From positions 1 through 7,974 of the forward strand of contig CADBPH010000274.1 of NCBI GenBank assembly GCA_902796455.1: a stretch of DNA of 7,974 nucleotides. Reading direction: 5' to 3'. The stretch comes from an uncultured Bacteroidia bacterium. GTDB taxonomy: Bacteria > Bacteroidota > Bacteroidia > Bacteroidales > UBA932. The translations under genes were made by a program, and so were the position numbers. Positions 1 through 6,293 of the stretch are shown here, one piece after another (position 1 is the stretch's first letter; each line of letters starts with the position of its first letter). A model generated the notes under the pieces. That model did not search any database and was not told the origin of the DNA. It saw nothing but the letters and a program-made list of their open reading frames with translations.

Positions 1-101
1 CCATTTCCTCCTTTGTCATCAGTCACGTAGCTACGGCTACGCTCCTTCTTCCAAAGCCGAAACTGTCTCGAAAACTCCGCATAATAATCTTCGGCAATCA
101 T
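1..101 (-). CDS. Possible 5' end of an unidentified leftward gene (partial)
   Basis: An open reading frame begins at an ATG at 101-99 on the minus strand and stays open for 33 codons to the window edge. It encodes a peptide beginning MIAEDYYAEFSRQF, followed by a basic stretch with an Arg-Ser-Arg-Ser repeat. I do not recognise a family. It has no signal peptide or membrane segment in the visible part. The frame is open further upstream, to a TGA at about 144-142, but has no better start codon there. A weak promoter-like box (TAATATTTG on the minus strand, 177-169) lies upstream. An alternative is that the real start is the ATG at 4-2, which follows a GGAGG only 2 nt upstream, or that this stretch is non-coding. 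The call rests only on an open frame and its plausible divergent placement to upp. Confidence 0.3.
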   Translation of the reverse strand, partial: MIAEDYYAEFSRQFRLWKKERSRSYVTDDKGGN

Positions 102-125
102 TTCAAAACAGCTTCTGATGCGGGA

Positions 126-148
126 AGTGATTTTTCGAAAAAATCACT
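126..148. repeat. Perfect 10-bp inverted repeat upstream of upp
   Basis: AGTGATTTTT at 126-135 is the exact reverse complement of AAAAATCACT at 139-148, with a 3-nt CGA between them. The last base of the right arm is the first base of the putative upp -7 box. On the plus strand the hairpin is followed by a T-rich stretch (151-160), so it could be a weak terminator for a rightward transcript. It could equally be an operator. The symmetry is seen directly; the role is unknown. Confidence 0.6.
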
Positions 149-155
149 ATATTTG
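148..155 (+). promoter_or_regulatory. Putative upp promoter, -7 box TATATTTG
   Basis: TATATTTG matches the Bacteroidota -7 consensus TAnnTTTG exactly. Transcription would start at about 159-163, giving a 20-25 nt leader before the upp ATG at 183. I see no convincing TTTG at the expected -33 spacing (19-21 nt upstream), so the assignment rests on one box and its position. Confidence 0.55.
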
Positions 156-175
156 TTTTTCGGCTAAACAAATAT
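149..175. repeat. Second perfect 10-bp inverted repeat, spanning the upp promoter
   Basis: ATATTTGTTT at 149-158 is exactly repeated in inverse as AAACAAATAT at 166-175, with a 7-nt spacer TTCGGCT. It directly abuts the repeat at 126-148. The left arm contains most of the upp -7 box, and the right arm contains a weaker, mirror-image box reading leftwards. It may reflect a divergent promoter pair, a regulator-binding palindrome, or a 5' hairpin in the upp leader. Confidence 0.6.
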
Positions 176-182
176 TATCCCC

Positions 183-836
183 ATGAAAGTCATCAACCTG
201 GGAGACACCCATTCTGTTCTCAACAATTTCGTAGCGCAACTGCGCGACAAGACCGTCCAGAAAGACAGCATGCGTTTCCGTTCCAACCTGGAACGGATCG
301 GGGCGATTTTCGCCTATGAAGTCAGCAAGGCCCTGACGTATTCGGTCAAGGACATTGACACGCCGCTCGGTGTCGCCCAAGTCCCGACCCTGGACGACAA
401 ACTGGTGATTGCCACCATCCTGCGCGCCGGATTGCCGCTCCATAAGGGTCTCCTGGACTTTTTCGACAAGGCCGAAAGCGCTTTCGTCGCAGCCTACCGG
501 AAATATGACAAGGGAGATGATTTCCACATCAACATCGAATATGCGACGGCTCCGCCGCTGGAAGGGAAAGTATTGATCCTGTCCGACACCATGGTCGCTA
601 CCGGCGCGTCTATCGAGGTTACTTTCAATAAGTTGATCGAAGACGGGGAGCCCCTTCACACCCATCTGGTCTGCCCGATCGCCAGTGTTTTCGCCGTGGA
701 ATACCTGCAAAAAAGGCTGCCCAAGGACAAAGTGACCCTTTGGACAGCGGCACTGGACGAGGAACTGACCGGACAATCCTTCATCGTCCCCGGACTGGGC
801 GACGCCGGCGACCTCGCCTTCGGAGAGAAACTCTGA
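183..836 (+). CDS. upp: Uracil phosphoribosyltransferase
   Basis: This enzyme salvages uracil by joining it to PRPP to give UMP and pyrophosphate, in the cytosol. The 217-residue protein has the usual family length. Visible motifs are the RAG turn in ILRAGLP (about 79-85), the PRPP-binding loop LILSDTMVATGAS (about 131-143, the type I phosphoribosyltransferase signature), and the C-terminal uracil-binding segment IVPGLGDAGD (201-210). The start at ATG 183 begins at the conserved N-terminus and follows an A/T-rich leader with no clear Shine-Dalgarno, as is normal in Bacteroidota. The gene stands alone on its strand and ends 4 bp before the stop codon of the convergent rpoN, leaving no room for an intergenic terminator. 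The putative promoter and two inverted repeats lie immediately upstream. The sequence is intact. Upp is clearly favoured over the bifunctional PyrR because of the C-terminal uracil-recognition segment. Confidence 0.95.
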   Translation: MKVINLGDTHSVLNNFVAQLRDKTVQKDSMRFRSNLERIGAIFAYEVSKALTYSVKDIDTPLGVAQVPTLDDKLVIATILRAGLPLHKGLLDFFDKAESAFVAAYRKYDKGDDFHINIEYATAPPLEGKVLILSDTMVATGASIEVTFNKLIEDGEPLHTHLVCPIASVFAVEYLQKRLPKDKVTLWTAALDEELTGQSFIVPGLGDAGDLAFGEKL

Positions 837-840
837 CCGT

Positions 841-2256
841 CTACAGTTCTTTACGCAGGCGGGCTTTGGCAATACCGAGCTGATCCCGGTATTTCGCGAT
901 GGTCCGCCGGGCGACTTTGTACCCGCGGGCACTCATCTGGGTGACCAATTGGTCATCCGTCAACGGTTTATGCTTATCTTCCGCATCGACCAGTTCTTGG
1001 AGGACTTTCTTGAGTTCCCGCGTGGAAACCTCGTCTCCATCCTGGTTCTCAAGCCCTTCGGAAAAGAAGTATTTCAACGGGAAAATCCCGAAATGGGTCT
1101 CGATATACTTGCTGTTCACCACGCGTGAAATCGTGGAAATGTCAAAACCGGTTTTTTCGGCAATATCCTTCAGGACCATCGGGCGGAGATTGGACTCGTC
1201 CCCGTCCATGAAATACTCATGCTGGTAATCGATGATCGCCTGCATCGTGCTTTGCAGGGTATTGTGGCGCTGCTTGAGCGCTTCCACGAACCACTTGGCA
1301 GAATCCAGTTTCGTCTTGACAAACGTCGCCGCCTCTTTCTTCTGGCGCTCGGACGACCCGGCCGCCTCCATGAGCAACTCCGCGTATTTCTTGTTCACGC
1401 GGATCTCCGGGATGGAAAAACGCGGCATGGACAAGCGCAGTTCCCCGTCAACGAGATCCAGGACAAAATCCGGGACGACCTGCTGGGCCTGGTCATTGTA
1501 AGAATCATCCACCTGCCCGCCGGGAGACGGGTTGAGTTTGACAATCCGGTCCATGGCGGCTTTCATCTGGTCTTTGTCCAGGTTGAGCCGGGACATGATC
1601 CGGTTGAAATGCCGGTTGGAAAAATCCTGGAAATAATCCGTGAGGATGGACGTCGCATTCTTGACATCCGGAGTCTGCCGAAGTGCATGCAGCTGGATCA
1701 GCAGGCATTCCCGTAAATCCCTGGCACCCACGCCGGAAGGCTCGAATTCCTGAATGATGGACAGCATCTCCTCCAACTCCTCGGGAGTCGTCCGGATATT
1801 GGCGCGGAACTCCAGGTCATCCACCAGCGAATCGATGTCCCGCCGGAGGTACCCGTCCTCGTCCAGGCTGCCGATCAGGAAGGCCCCGACCGCATGCTGG
1901 TGCTCATCCAAGTTCCTGAAACCCAGCTGTTCCATCAGGCTTTGGGTGAAACTTTGCTTGACGGAGAAAGTATTGTATTGCGGGCGCTCGTCCTTGCCGT
2001 AATTGTTCACCCGCAGGTTGTATGTCGGAATCGGATCGTCGTCTTTCAATTCGGAAAGAGAGACATCGCGCGGGAGTTCGTCCTCCGTATCATCCGACGA
2101 CTCGGAAGGGCTGTCATCCAGGACCGGATTCTCCTCCAACTCCTTGCGGACCCGCTGTTCCAAGTCCTGGATCGGGAGTTCAATCAATTTGATGGTCTGG
2201 ATCTGGAGCGGAGAAAGCCGCTGCTGCTGTTTCAGTCCTAATTCCTGTTTCAGCAT
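841..2256 (-). CDS. rpoN: RNA polymerase sigma-54 factor
   Basis: RpoN directs RNA polymerase to -24/-12 promoters and depends on AAA+ enhancer-binding activators. The 471-residue protein shows the full architecture. It has a Gln-rich activator-interacting region I (about 1-48, with LKQQQRLSPLQIQ and EENPVLD). An acidic, low-complexity region II follows (about 48-76, rich in Asp/Glu/Ser). The core-binding domain (about 95-290) contains FEPSGVGARDLRECLL. The helix-turn-helix region (about 360-401) contains STISRVVNSKYIET and FPLKYFFSEG. The RpoN box ARRTIAKYRDQ at 449-459 contacts the -24 element. Length and motifs are normal for a functional protein. It is the last gene of a leftward cluster, 15 bp after the SPOR-domain gene, so it is probably cotranscribed from the promoter near 3350. 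No enhancer-binding protein gene and no convincing -24/-12 site is in the window, so its regulon cannot be inferred here. Confidence 0.96.
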   Translation of the reverse strand: MLKQELGLKQQQRLSPLQIQTIKLIELPIQDLEQRVRKELEENPVLDDSPSESSDDTEDELPRDVSLSELKDDDPIPTYNLRVNNYGKDERPQYNTFSVKQSFTQSLMEQLGFRNLDEHQHAVGAFLIGSLDEDGYLRRDIDSLVDDLEFRANIRTTPEELEEMLSIIQEFEPSGVGARDLRECLLIQLHALRQTPDVKNATSILTDYFQDFSNRHFNRIMSRLNLDKDQMKAAMDRIVKLNPSPGGQVDDSYNDQAQQVVPDFVLDLVDGELRLSMPRFSIPEIRVNKKYAELLMEAAGSSERQKKEAATFVKTKLDSAKWFVEALKQRHNTLQSTMQAIIDYQHEYFMDGDESNLRPMVLKDIAEKTGFDISTISRVVNSKYIETHFGIFPLKYFFSEGLENQDGDEVSTRELKKVLQELVDAEDKHKPLTDDQLVTQMSARGYKVARRTIAKYRDQLGIAKARLRKEL

Positions 2257-2271
2257 AGTCTGTCACTTCGT

Positions 2272-2844
2272 CTATAACGTACGTCTGAGGACCTTTACCG
2301 TATCGATCTGGTAAGCATGGTCCTGGTCGACCGGCGGGTAATTGATCCTTTCCCGGACAACAAAGGCGGACGGATACGCCCCCTTGATGCGGGAAAGCAA
2401 TTCCAATGCTTCGGAACGGGTCCGGAAATCTCCGACCGTCACCCGGAAGAAAGGATATTCGTAACTCCTGTATACAGCAACCCCATAATGACCGCCCTGG
2501 AAGCGGTACATGACGGATTCGGAGGCACTGCGCGCATTCTGCGAGTTATCCGAGTAAATCCGGATCCGGTAGCCCTGGAAGGACCGCGAGGCATTGTTGG
2601 AGACCTGGTTCTGCAAAGCAGAGGAAATCGCCTGGGACTGATGTACTTTCACATCCGCCTTGTCCCCTTTCCCTTTTGACGGAAGAATGGAGAAGATCGA
2701 CTTCCCGACCAGGGTCGAGTCCACAGCCGTCCCGCTGCGATACACCAGGGAATCCGCCTGGACATATCCCTCGGGCACTTTCTGGGCCCATGCCGGCATG
2801 ACGGCCGGCAAGAGAAGAAGCAGGGTGATCAGTATCTTTTTCAT
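2272..2844 (-). CDS. Exported SPOR-domain protein
   Basis: I choose the ATG at 2844 (190 residues), because the protein then begins MKKILITLLLLLPAVMPAWA, a textbook signal peptide with likely cleavage after AWA at residue 20. An in-frame ATG at 2862 would add six polar residues and overlap the upstream gene by 8 bp. After a low-complexity linker (about 21-88, with a basic GKGKGDKADVK stretch) comes a SPOR domain (about 89-168): FQGYRIRIYSDNS, then VYRSYEYPFFRVTVGDFRTRSEA. SPOR domains bind denuded peptidoglycan glycan strands, often at division sites, so a periplasmic, cell-wall-associated role is likely. No lipobox or transmembrane anchor is seen other than the signal peptide. The gene sits 10 bp after the LEA-type lipoprotein gene and 15 bp before rpoN, which suggests an operon. 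The exact function is unknown; it is probably not a catalytic protein. Confidence 0.85.
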   Translation of the reverse strand: MKKILITLLLLLPAVMPAWAQKVPEGYVQADSLVYRSGTAVDSTLVGKSIFSILPSKGKGDKADVKVHQSQAISSALQNQVSNNASRSFQGYRIRIYSDNSQNARSASESVMYRFQGGHYGVAVYRSYEYPFFRVTVGDFRTRSEALELLSRIKGAYPSAFVVRERINYPPVDQDHAYQIDTVKVLRRTL

Positions 2845-2854
2845 CGCATCATTG

Positions 2855-3337
2855 TCAGTCATTAATCAGGTCACTAATCGGTATATCTTTAAACTTCAAC
2901 TTTTTCGACAATCCGCTCTTCAGCGTGACCTTGGCCTGCAGGGTCGTCGAAAAGTCCGCAAGGTCGTATTCCTTCAGCAAGGAAAGCAAAGCCAGGATGG
3001 ATACACCGTCCGCCAGGGAAGCCGTGCAGGAAAGCGGATACACCGCCGTACTGCGCGCGCCCACTTGCACCGGCTCCGCCGAATACAATACAAAATCCTT
3101 TCCTTTATAAAACAAGGTGCCGGAAATATCCGACAAAGTGAACTCCATGGCCGGATTCTCCACGCAGATCGACAATTTCGCAGCAGCTGCGCGCAGCCCC
3201 TTCGGCGTAAAGGAGTCGACCGAGCAGGAGGTTACTTTGATATCCTGGATCTTCGAACACCCCACCCCCAGGCACAGGGCGAGCAAGGCCGCCAGGAAGG
3301 CAGCGGCACGGTTCCGGTATGAACGTCTGGACAACAT
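2855..3337 (-). CDS. LEA type 2-like lipoprotein
   Basis: From the ATG at 3337 this encodes 160 residues. The N-terminus has positive charges (RRSYRNR), a hydrophobic stretch (about 11-26) and LGVGC, with Cys27 as the likely lipidated residue. The -3 position is Gly, so the lipobox is slightly atypical. SKIQD follows the Cys; there is no acidic run of the kind that marks surface export in Bacteroidota, so the protein probably faces the periplasm. Residues about 33-155 resemble the LEA_2/WHy fold: ENPAMEFTLSDISGTLFYKGK, alternating beta-strand pattern, and two basic strands near the end (KVTLKSGLSKKLKFK). Such domains are beta-sandwiches with no known enzymatic activity; the role here is unknown. 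It is the first gene of the cluster leading to the SPOR-domain gene and rpoN. A TTG at 3346 is in frame but lies inside the -7 box, so the ATG is preferred. Confidence 0.75.
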   Translation of the reverse strand: MLSRRSYRNRAAAFLAALLALCLGVGCSKIQDIKVTSCSVDSFTPKGLRAAAAKLSICVENPAMEFTLSDISGTLFYKGKDFVLYSAEPVQVGARSTAVYPLSCTASLADGVSILALLSLLKEYDLADFSTTLQAKVTLKSGLSKKLKFKDIPISDLIND

Positions 3338-3343
3338 ATTACG

Positions 3344-3351
3344 CAAAGATA
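3344..3351 (-). promoter_or_regulatory. Putative promoter of the lipoprotein-SPOR-rpoN cluster
   Basis: On the minus strand TATCTTTG (3351 to 3344) matches the Bacteroidota -7 consensus TAnnTTTG exactly. Only six bases separate it from the ATG at 3337, so transcription would begin at or within a few bases of the start codon. I see no clear -33 TTTG at the expected distance. Confidence 0.6.
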
Positions 3352-3362
3352 GGAAAAAATCC

Positions 3363-3370
3363 TATCTTTG
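3363..3370 (+). promoter_or_regulatory. Putative miaB promoter, -7 box TATCTTTG
   Basis: This is an exact match to TAnnTTTG. The predicted start site is about 3374-3378, giving a leader of about 35-40 nt before the miaB ATG at 3413. No obvious -33 TTTG is found 19-21 nt upstream, where the mirrored box of the opposite promoter lies instead. Confidence 0.6.
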
Positions 3371-3412
3371 CATACATCTGTCCGCATCAAGCGGTTAAAA
3401 CCCACGATCCGA

Positions 3413-4744
3413 ATGAACAAGAAACTCTATATTGAAACGTATGGCTGCCAGATGAATGTCAGCGATACGGAAGTCATTTTCGCCATTCTCGCCCGGGAAG
3501 GTTACACCCGGACGGAAGAGATGGAGCAGGCCGATGTCATCCTGATTAACACCTGCTCGGTCCGCGACAATGCCGAACAGCGCATCTGGGGCCGGCTGGA
3601 ACAGTTCGGCGCGCTCCGCAAGAAAAACGAAGGGCTGGTTGTCGGGATTGTCGGCTGCATGGCAGAACGGCTGAAAGACAGCCTGTTGGAGAGTCGGAAA
3701 GTCGACCTCGTCGCCGGACCGGACACGTACCGTTCCCTCCCCGCGATGCTGCGCGACATCCGGCCGGGCGCCCCGCAAATCGACGTGCGGCTGTCCCGGG
3801 ATGAAACCTATGAAGACATCACTCCGGTACGCATCGACCGCAATGGCGTTTCCGCCTTCATCTCCATCATGCGCGGCTGCAACAATGTTTGTTCCTACTG
3901 CGTCGTCCCCTACACCCGGGGCGCGGAACGGAGCCGCAATGCGCACACCATCGTCCGCGAGGCCTGCGATGTTTTCCACAAAGGATACAAGGAGGTCACG
4001 CTGCTGGGACAGAATGTCGATTCCTATTTTTGGAAAGGACCGGAAGGCGACGTGAATTTTGCCGGACTGCTCGCCATGGTGGCGGAAATCAGCCCGGAAC
4101 TCCGCGTCCGCTATTCCACGTCGCACCCCAAGGATATCAGCGACGAGGTGATCGCCGTCATGGCCGCCCACGAGAACATCTGCCGCCATATCCACCTGCC
4201 CGTCCAGTCCGGAAGCGACGCCATGCTCGAAAAAATGCGCCGGCGCTATGACCGGGCCTGGTACCTGGACCGGGTCGCCAAGATCCGCGAGGCCATGCCG
4301 GACTGCAGCATCACGACGGACATCATCGCCGGTTTTTGCGGAGAAACACTTCAGGATCACCAGGATACGCTGGACATCATGCGGAAGGTCGGCTATGACT
4401 ACGCCTTCATGTTCCAGTATTCCGAGCGACCGGGCACCCTGGCTGCCCGGCATTATCCCGACGATATCCCGCCCGCGGAAAAGACCCGCCGGCTGAACGA
4501 AATCATCGCTTTGCAAAATACCCTCAGCCTGGAAAGCAACCGCCGGGACATCGGCAAAGAATGGAAAGTACTGGTTGAAGGAGATTCCCGAAGGGACCCC
4601 GGACAGCTCTGCGGGCGTGCTTCGAACAACAAGATGTGCGTTTTCGACAAACCGAAGCAAGGGGCCGCCCTCCGGCCGGGAGATTATGTCAGGGTCCGCG
4701 TCCTCTCCTGCACGAGTGCGACTTTGATTTGCGAATTGATCTGA
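3413..4744 (+). CDS. miaB: tRNA-2-methylthio-N6-dimethylallyladenosine synthase
   Basis: MiaB is a radical-SAM enzyme that adds a methylthio group to i6A37 of tRNAs reading UNN codons, giving ms2i6A37. The protein is 443 residues from ATG 3413, a usual length. That start gives the canonical N-terminus MNKKLYIETYGCQMN; an in-frame TTG at 3368 lies inside the promoter box and is unlikely. Cys12, Cys48 and Cys82 of the N-terminal UPF0004 domain should hold the auxiliary 4Fe-4S cluster. Cys156, Cys160 and Cys163 (CxxxCxxC in MRGCNNVCSYCVVPYTRG) hold the radical-SAM cluster. Further motifs are LLGQNVDSY, STSHPKDIS, HIHLPVQSGSDAMLEKMRR and IAGFCGET. A TRAM RNA-binding domain (about 375-443) contains GRASNNKMCVF. 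LLGQNV and VVPYTRG favour MiaB over RimO or MtaB. The substrate-supplying MiaA is not in this window. The gene is divergent from the lipoprotein cluster, and its 3' end overlaps the probable glpK promoter. Confidence 0.95.
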   Translation: MNKKLYIETYGCQMNVSDTEVIFAILAREGYTRTEEMEQADVILINTCSVRDNAEQRIWGRLEQFGALRKKNEGLVVGIVGCMAERLKDSLLESRKVDLVAGPDTYRSLPAMLRDIRPGAPQIDVRLSRDETYEDITPVRIDRNGVSAFISIMRGCNNVCSYCVVPYTRGAERSRNAHTIVREACDVFHKGYKEVTLLGQNVDSYFWKGPEGDVNFAGLLAMVAEISPELRVRYSTSHPKDISDEVIAVMAAHENICRHIHLPVQSGSDAMLEKMRRRYDRAWYLDRVAKIREAMPDCSITTDIIAGFCGETLQDHQDTLDIMRKVGYDYAFMFQYSERPGTLAARHYPDDIPPAEKTRRLNEIIALQNTLSLESNRRDIGKEWKVLVEGDSRRDPGQLCGRASNNKMCVFDKPKQGAALRPGDYVRVRVLSCTSATLICELI

Positions 4745-4759
4745 TTTTTCCTAATTTTA
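4728..4759 (+). promoter_or_regulatory. Putative glpKF promoter overlapping the miaB 3' end
   Basis: TTTG at 4728-4731, a 20-nt spacer and TAATTTTA at 4752-4759 fit the Bacteroidota layout TTTG-N19-21-TAnnTTTG, with one mismatch in the last base of the -7 box. The -33 box lies inside the last codons of miaB (stop 4742-4744). The transcript would start near 4764-4767, about 30 nt before the glpK ATG. The leader region has a short GGGTT/AACCC inverted repeat (4760-4764 and 4779-4783) that could be a weak operator or hairpin. Confidence 0.5.
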
Positions 4760-4793
4760 GGGTTGGTTTATTCCACATAACCCGCACAAAGCT

Positions 4794-6284
4794 ATGAACC
4801 AGAAATACATTCTTGCCCTCGACCAGGGCACGAGCTCCTCGAGAGCCATTGTCTTCGATCATGAAGGACACATCTGCAGCGTCGCACAAAAAGAATTCAC
4901 CCAGCATTTTCCCTGTCCGGGATGGGTTGAGCACAATCCCAAGGACATCTGGTCGTCCGAGGCCGCGGTCATCGCCGAAGCCATCACGGAAATCGGCATC
5001 AACGGCCTGGACATTGCCGCCATCGGCATCACCAACCAGCGGGAGACCACCATTGTCTGGGATGCCGCCACGGGAGAGCCCGTCTACAATGCCATCGTCT
5101 GGCAGGACAGGCGGACTTCTGCCTACTGCGATTCGCTGAAAGAACAAGGGCTGACGGGGAAGATCCAGGAAAAAACCGGCCTGTTGATCGATGCGTATTT
5201 CAGTGCGACCAAGATCCGCTGGATCCTGGAAAATGTACCCGGTGCCCGGGAGAAAGCGGAAAGAGGAGAGCTCCGGTTCGGGACCGTGGACACATGGCTG
5301 ATCTGGAACCTTACCCGGGGCGAAGTCCACGTCACGGACGTGAGCAACGCCTCCCGCACCATGCTTTTCAACATCCACACCCTGGACTGGGATCAGGAGC
5401 TGCTGGATTTGCTGGACATTCCCGCCTCGATGATGCCGGCGGTCAAATCCTCCAGCGAGGTGTACGGACATACGAAGACGACCCTGTTCGCCCACGAGGT
5501 TCCCATCGCCGGTATCGCCGGCGACCAACAAGCTGCCCTCTTCGGCCAGATGTGCACGGAGCCCGGTTCGGTCAAAAATACCTATGGGACAGGCTGTTTC
5601 CTCCTGATGAACACCGGACAGCAGCCCATCGCCTCCCGGAACAACCTGCTCACCACGATTGCCTGGAAGATCGGGGACACGGTCAATTACGCCCTGGAAG
5701 GCAGCATCTTCGTCGGAGGCTCCGTCGTGCAGTGGCTCCGTGACGGACTCGGAATCATCCGCTCCTCGGGCGAAATCGAGGAACTGGCCCGGCAGGTTCC
5801 GGACAATGGCGGAGTTTACTTTGTCCCTGCCCTCACCGGAATGGGCGCCCCGTACTGGGACCAGTACGCCAAGGGCTGCATCTACGGGATTACCCGGGGA
5901 ACAACGGCCGCCCACATTGCCCGGGCCGCGCTGGAAGGAATCGCATTCCAGACCATGGACATTGTCGGAGCAATGGAAAAAGATGCCGGTGTCCGGCTGG
6001 CGGAGCTGAAAGTTGACGGTGGCGCTTCCCGCAACAACCTGATGATGCAATTCCAAGCCGACATCCTGAATACCAAGGTCATACGGCCTCAGGTTACCGA
6101 GACGACCGCGCTCGGGGCATGCTACCTGGCCGGTCTGGCTGTCGGGTATTGGGACAGCCTGGAAGCGGTCAAGCAGCAATGGCAGGCCGAGCACACGTTC
6201 CGTCCCGAAGCTTCGGAAGAGGAAGTCAGCGCCCTCAAGGCCGGATGGGCTGACGCAATCCGCAGAACCATATCAACTAAATAA
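4794..6284 (+). CDS. glpK: Glycerol kinase
   Basis: GlpK phosphorylates glycerol with ATP to sn-glycerol 3-phosphate in the cytosol. The 496-residue protein is close to the roughly 500 usual for the FGGY family. The N-terminal ATPase fold opens with [16 protein letters not shown] (7-22, phosphate-binding loop). Glycerol contacts are Arg83-Glu84 (GITNQRETT), Tyr135 and the catalytic Asp244 ([11 protein letters not shown]). FGGY signature 1 is seen at [13 protein letters not shown] (135-147), and signature 2 at about 361-382 ([10 protein letters not shown] onwards). [12 protein letters not shown] and VDGGASRNN (408-416) are typical of GlpK rather than xylulokinase or other FGGY sugar kinases. 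In the loop where Gram-positive GlpK has a His phosphorylated by HPr, my alignment puts Leu231, so PTS control of that type is unlikely. It is followed 9 bp later by glpF and forms a two-gene operon. The start ATG has no Shine-Dalgarno but gives the conserved N-terminus. Confidence 0.96.
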   Translation: MNQKYILALDQGTSSSRAIVFDHEGHICSVAQKEFTQHFPCPGWVEHNPKDIWSSEAAVIAEAITEIGINGLDIAAIGITNQRETTIVWDAATGEPVYNAIVWQDRRTSAYCDSLKEQGLTGKIQEKTGLLIDAYFSATKIRWILENVPGAREKAERGELRFGTVDTWLIWNLTRGEVHVTDVSNASRTMLFNIHTLDWDQELLDLLDIPASMMPAVKSSSEVYGHTKTTLFAHEVPIAGIAGDQQAALFGQMCTEPGSVKNTYGTGCFLLMNTGQQPIASRNNLLTTIAWKIGDTVNYALEGSIFVGGSVVQWLRDGLGIIRSSGEIEELARQVPDNGGVYFVPALTGMGAPYWDQYAKGCIYGITRGTTAAHIARAALEGIAFQTMDIVGAMEKDAGVRLAELKVDGGASRNNLMMQFQADILNTKVIRPQVTETTALGACYLAGLAVGYWDSLEAVKQQWQAEHTFRPEASEEEVSALKAGWADAIRRTISTK

Positions 6285-6293
6285 CACCTTGCC

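Larger units (their letters stand above)
3343..3371. repeat. Perfect 12-bp inverted repeat made of two mirrored -7 boxes
   Basis: GCAAAGATAGGA (3343-3354) and TCCTATCTTTGC (3360-3371) are exact reverse complements separated by AAAAA. Each arm contains a full TATCTTTG promoter box, pointing outwards. The symmetry may come from two divergent promoters, or it may also serve as a shared operator. The repeat itself is seen directly; the function is inferred. Confidence 0.75.

Noticed and set aside
147..932. A 261-codon minus-strand frame across upp and into the rpoN end
   Set aside because: It is antisense to the full upp gene, overlaps the rpoN 3' end on the same strand, and its protein looks like nothing known.
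2791..2810. TGCCGG/CCGGCA inverted repeat
   Set aside because: It lies in the signal-peptide codons of the SPOR-domain gene with an 8-nt centre. Short GC arms like this are expected by chance in GC-rich coding DNA.
3368..3412. TTG start giving a MiaB longer by 15 residues
   Set aside because: The TTG lies in the -7 box of the putative promoter, and the extra residues precede the conserved MNKKLYIETYGCQMN start.
3395..4660. A 421-codon open frame on the minus strand across miaB
   Set aside because: It mirrors the miaB codons, is rich in Gly/Asp/Val/Ala as expected from antisense reading of GC-biased codons, and has no recognisable motif.
4689..6194. A 501-codon open frame on the minus strand across glpK
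   Set aside because: It is antisense to a clearly conserved glycerol kinase. Its length is explained by GC-rich third positions, and its translation shows no recognisable family.
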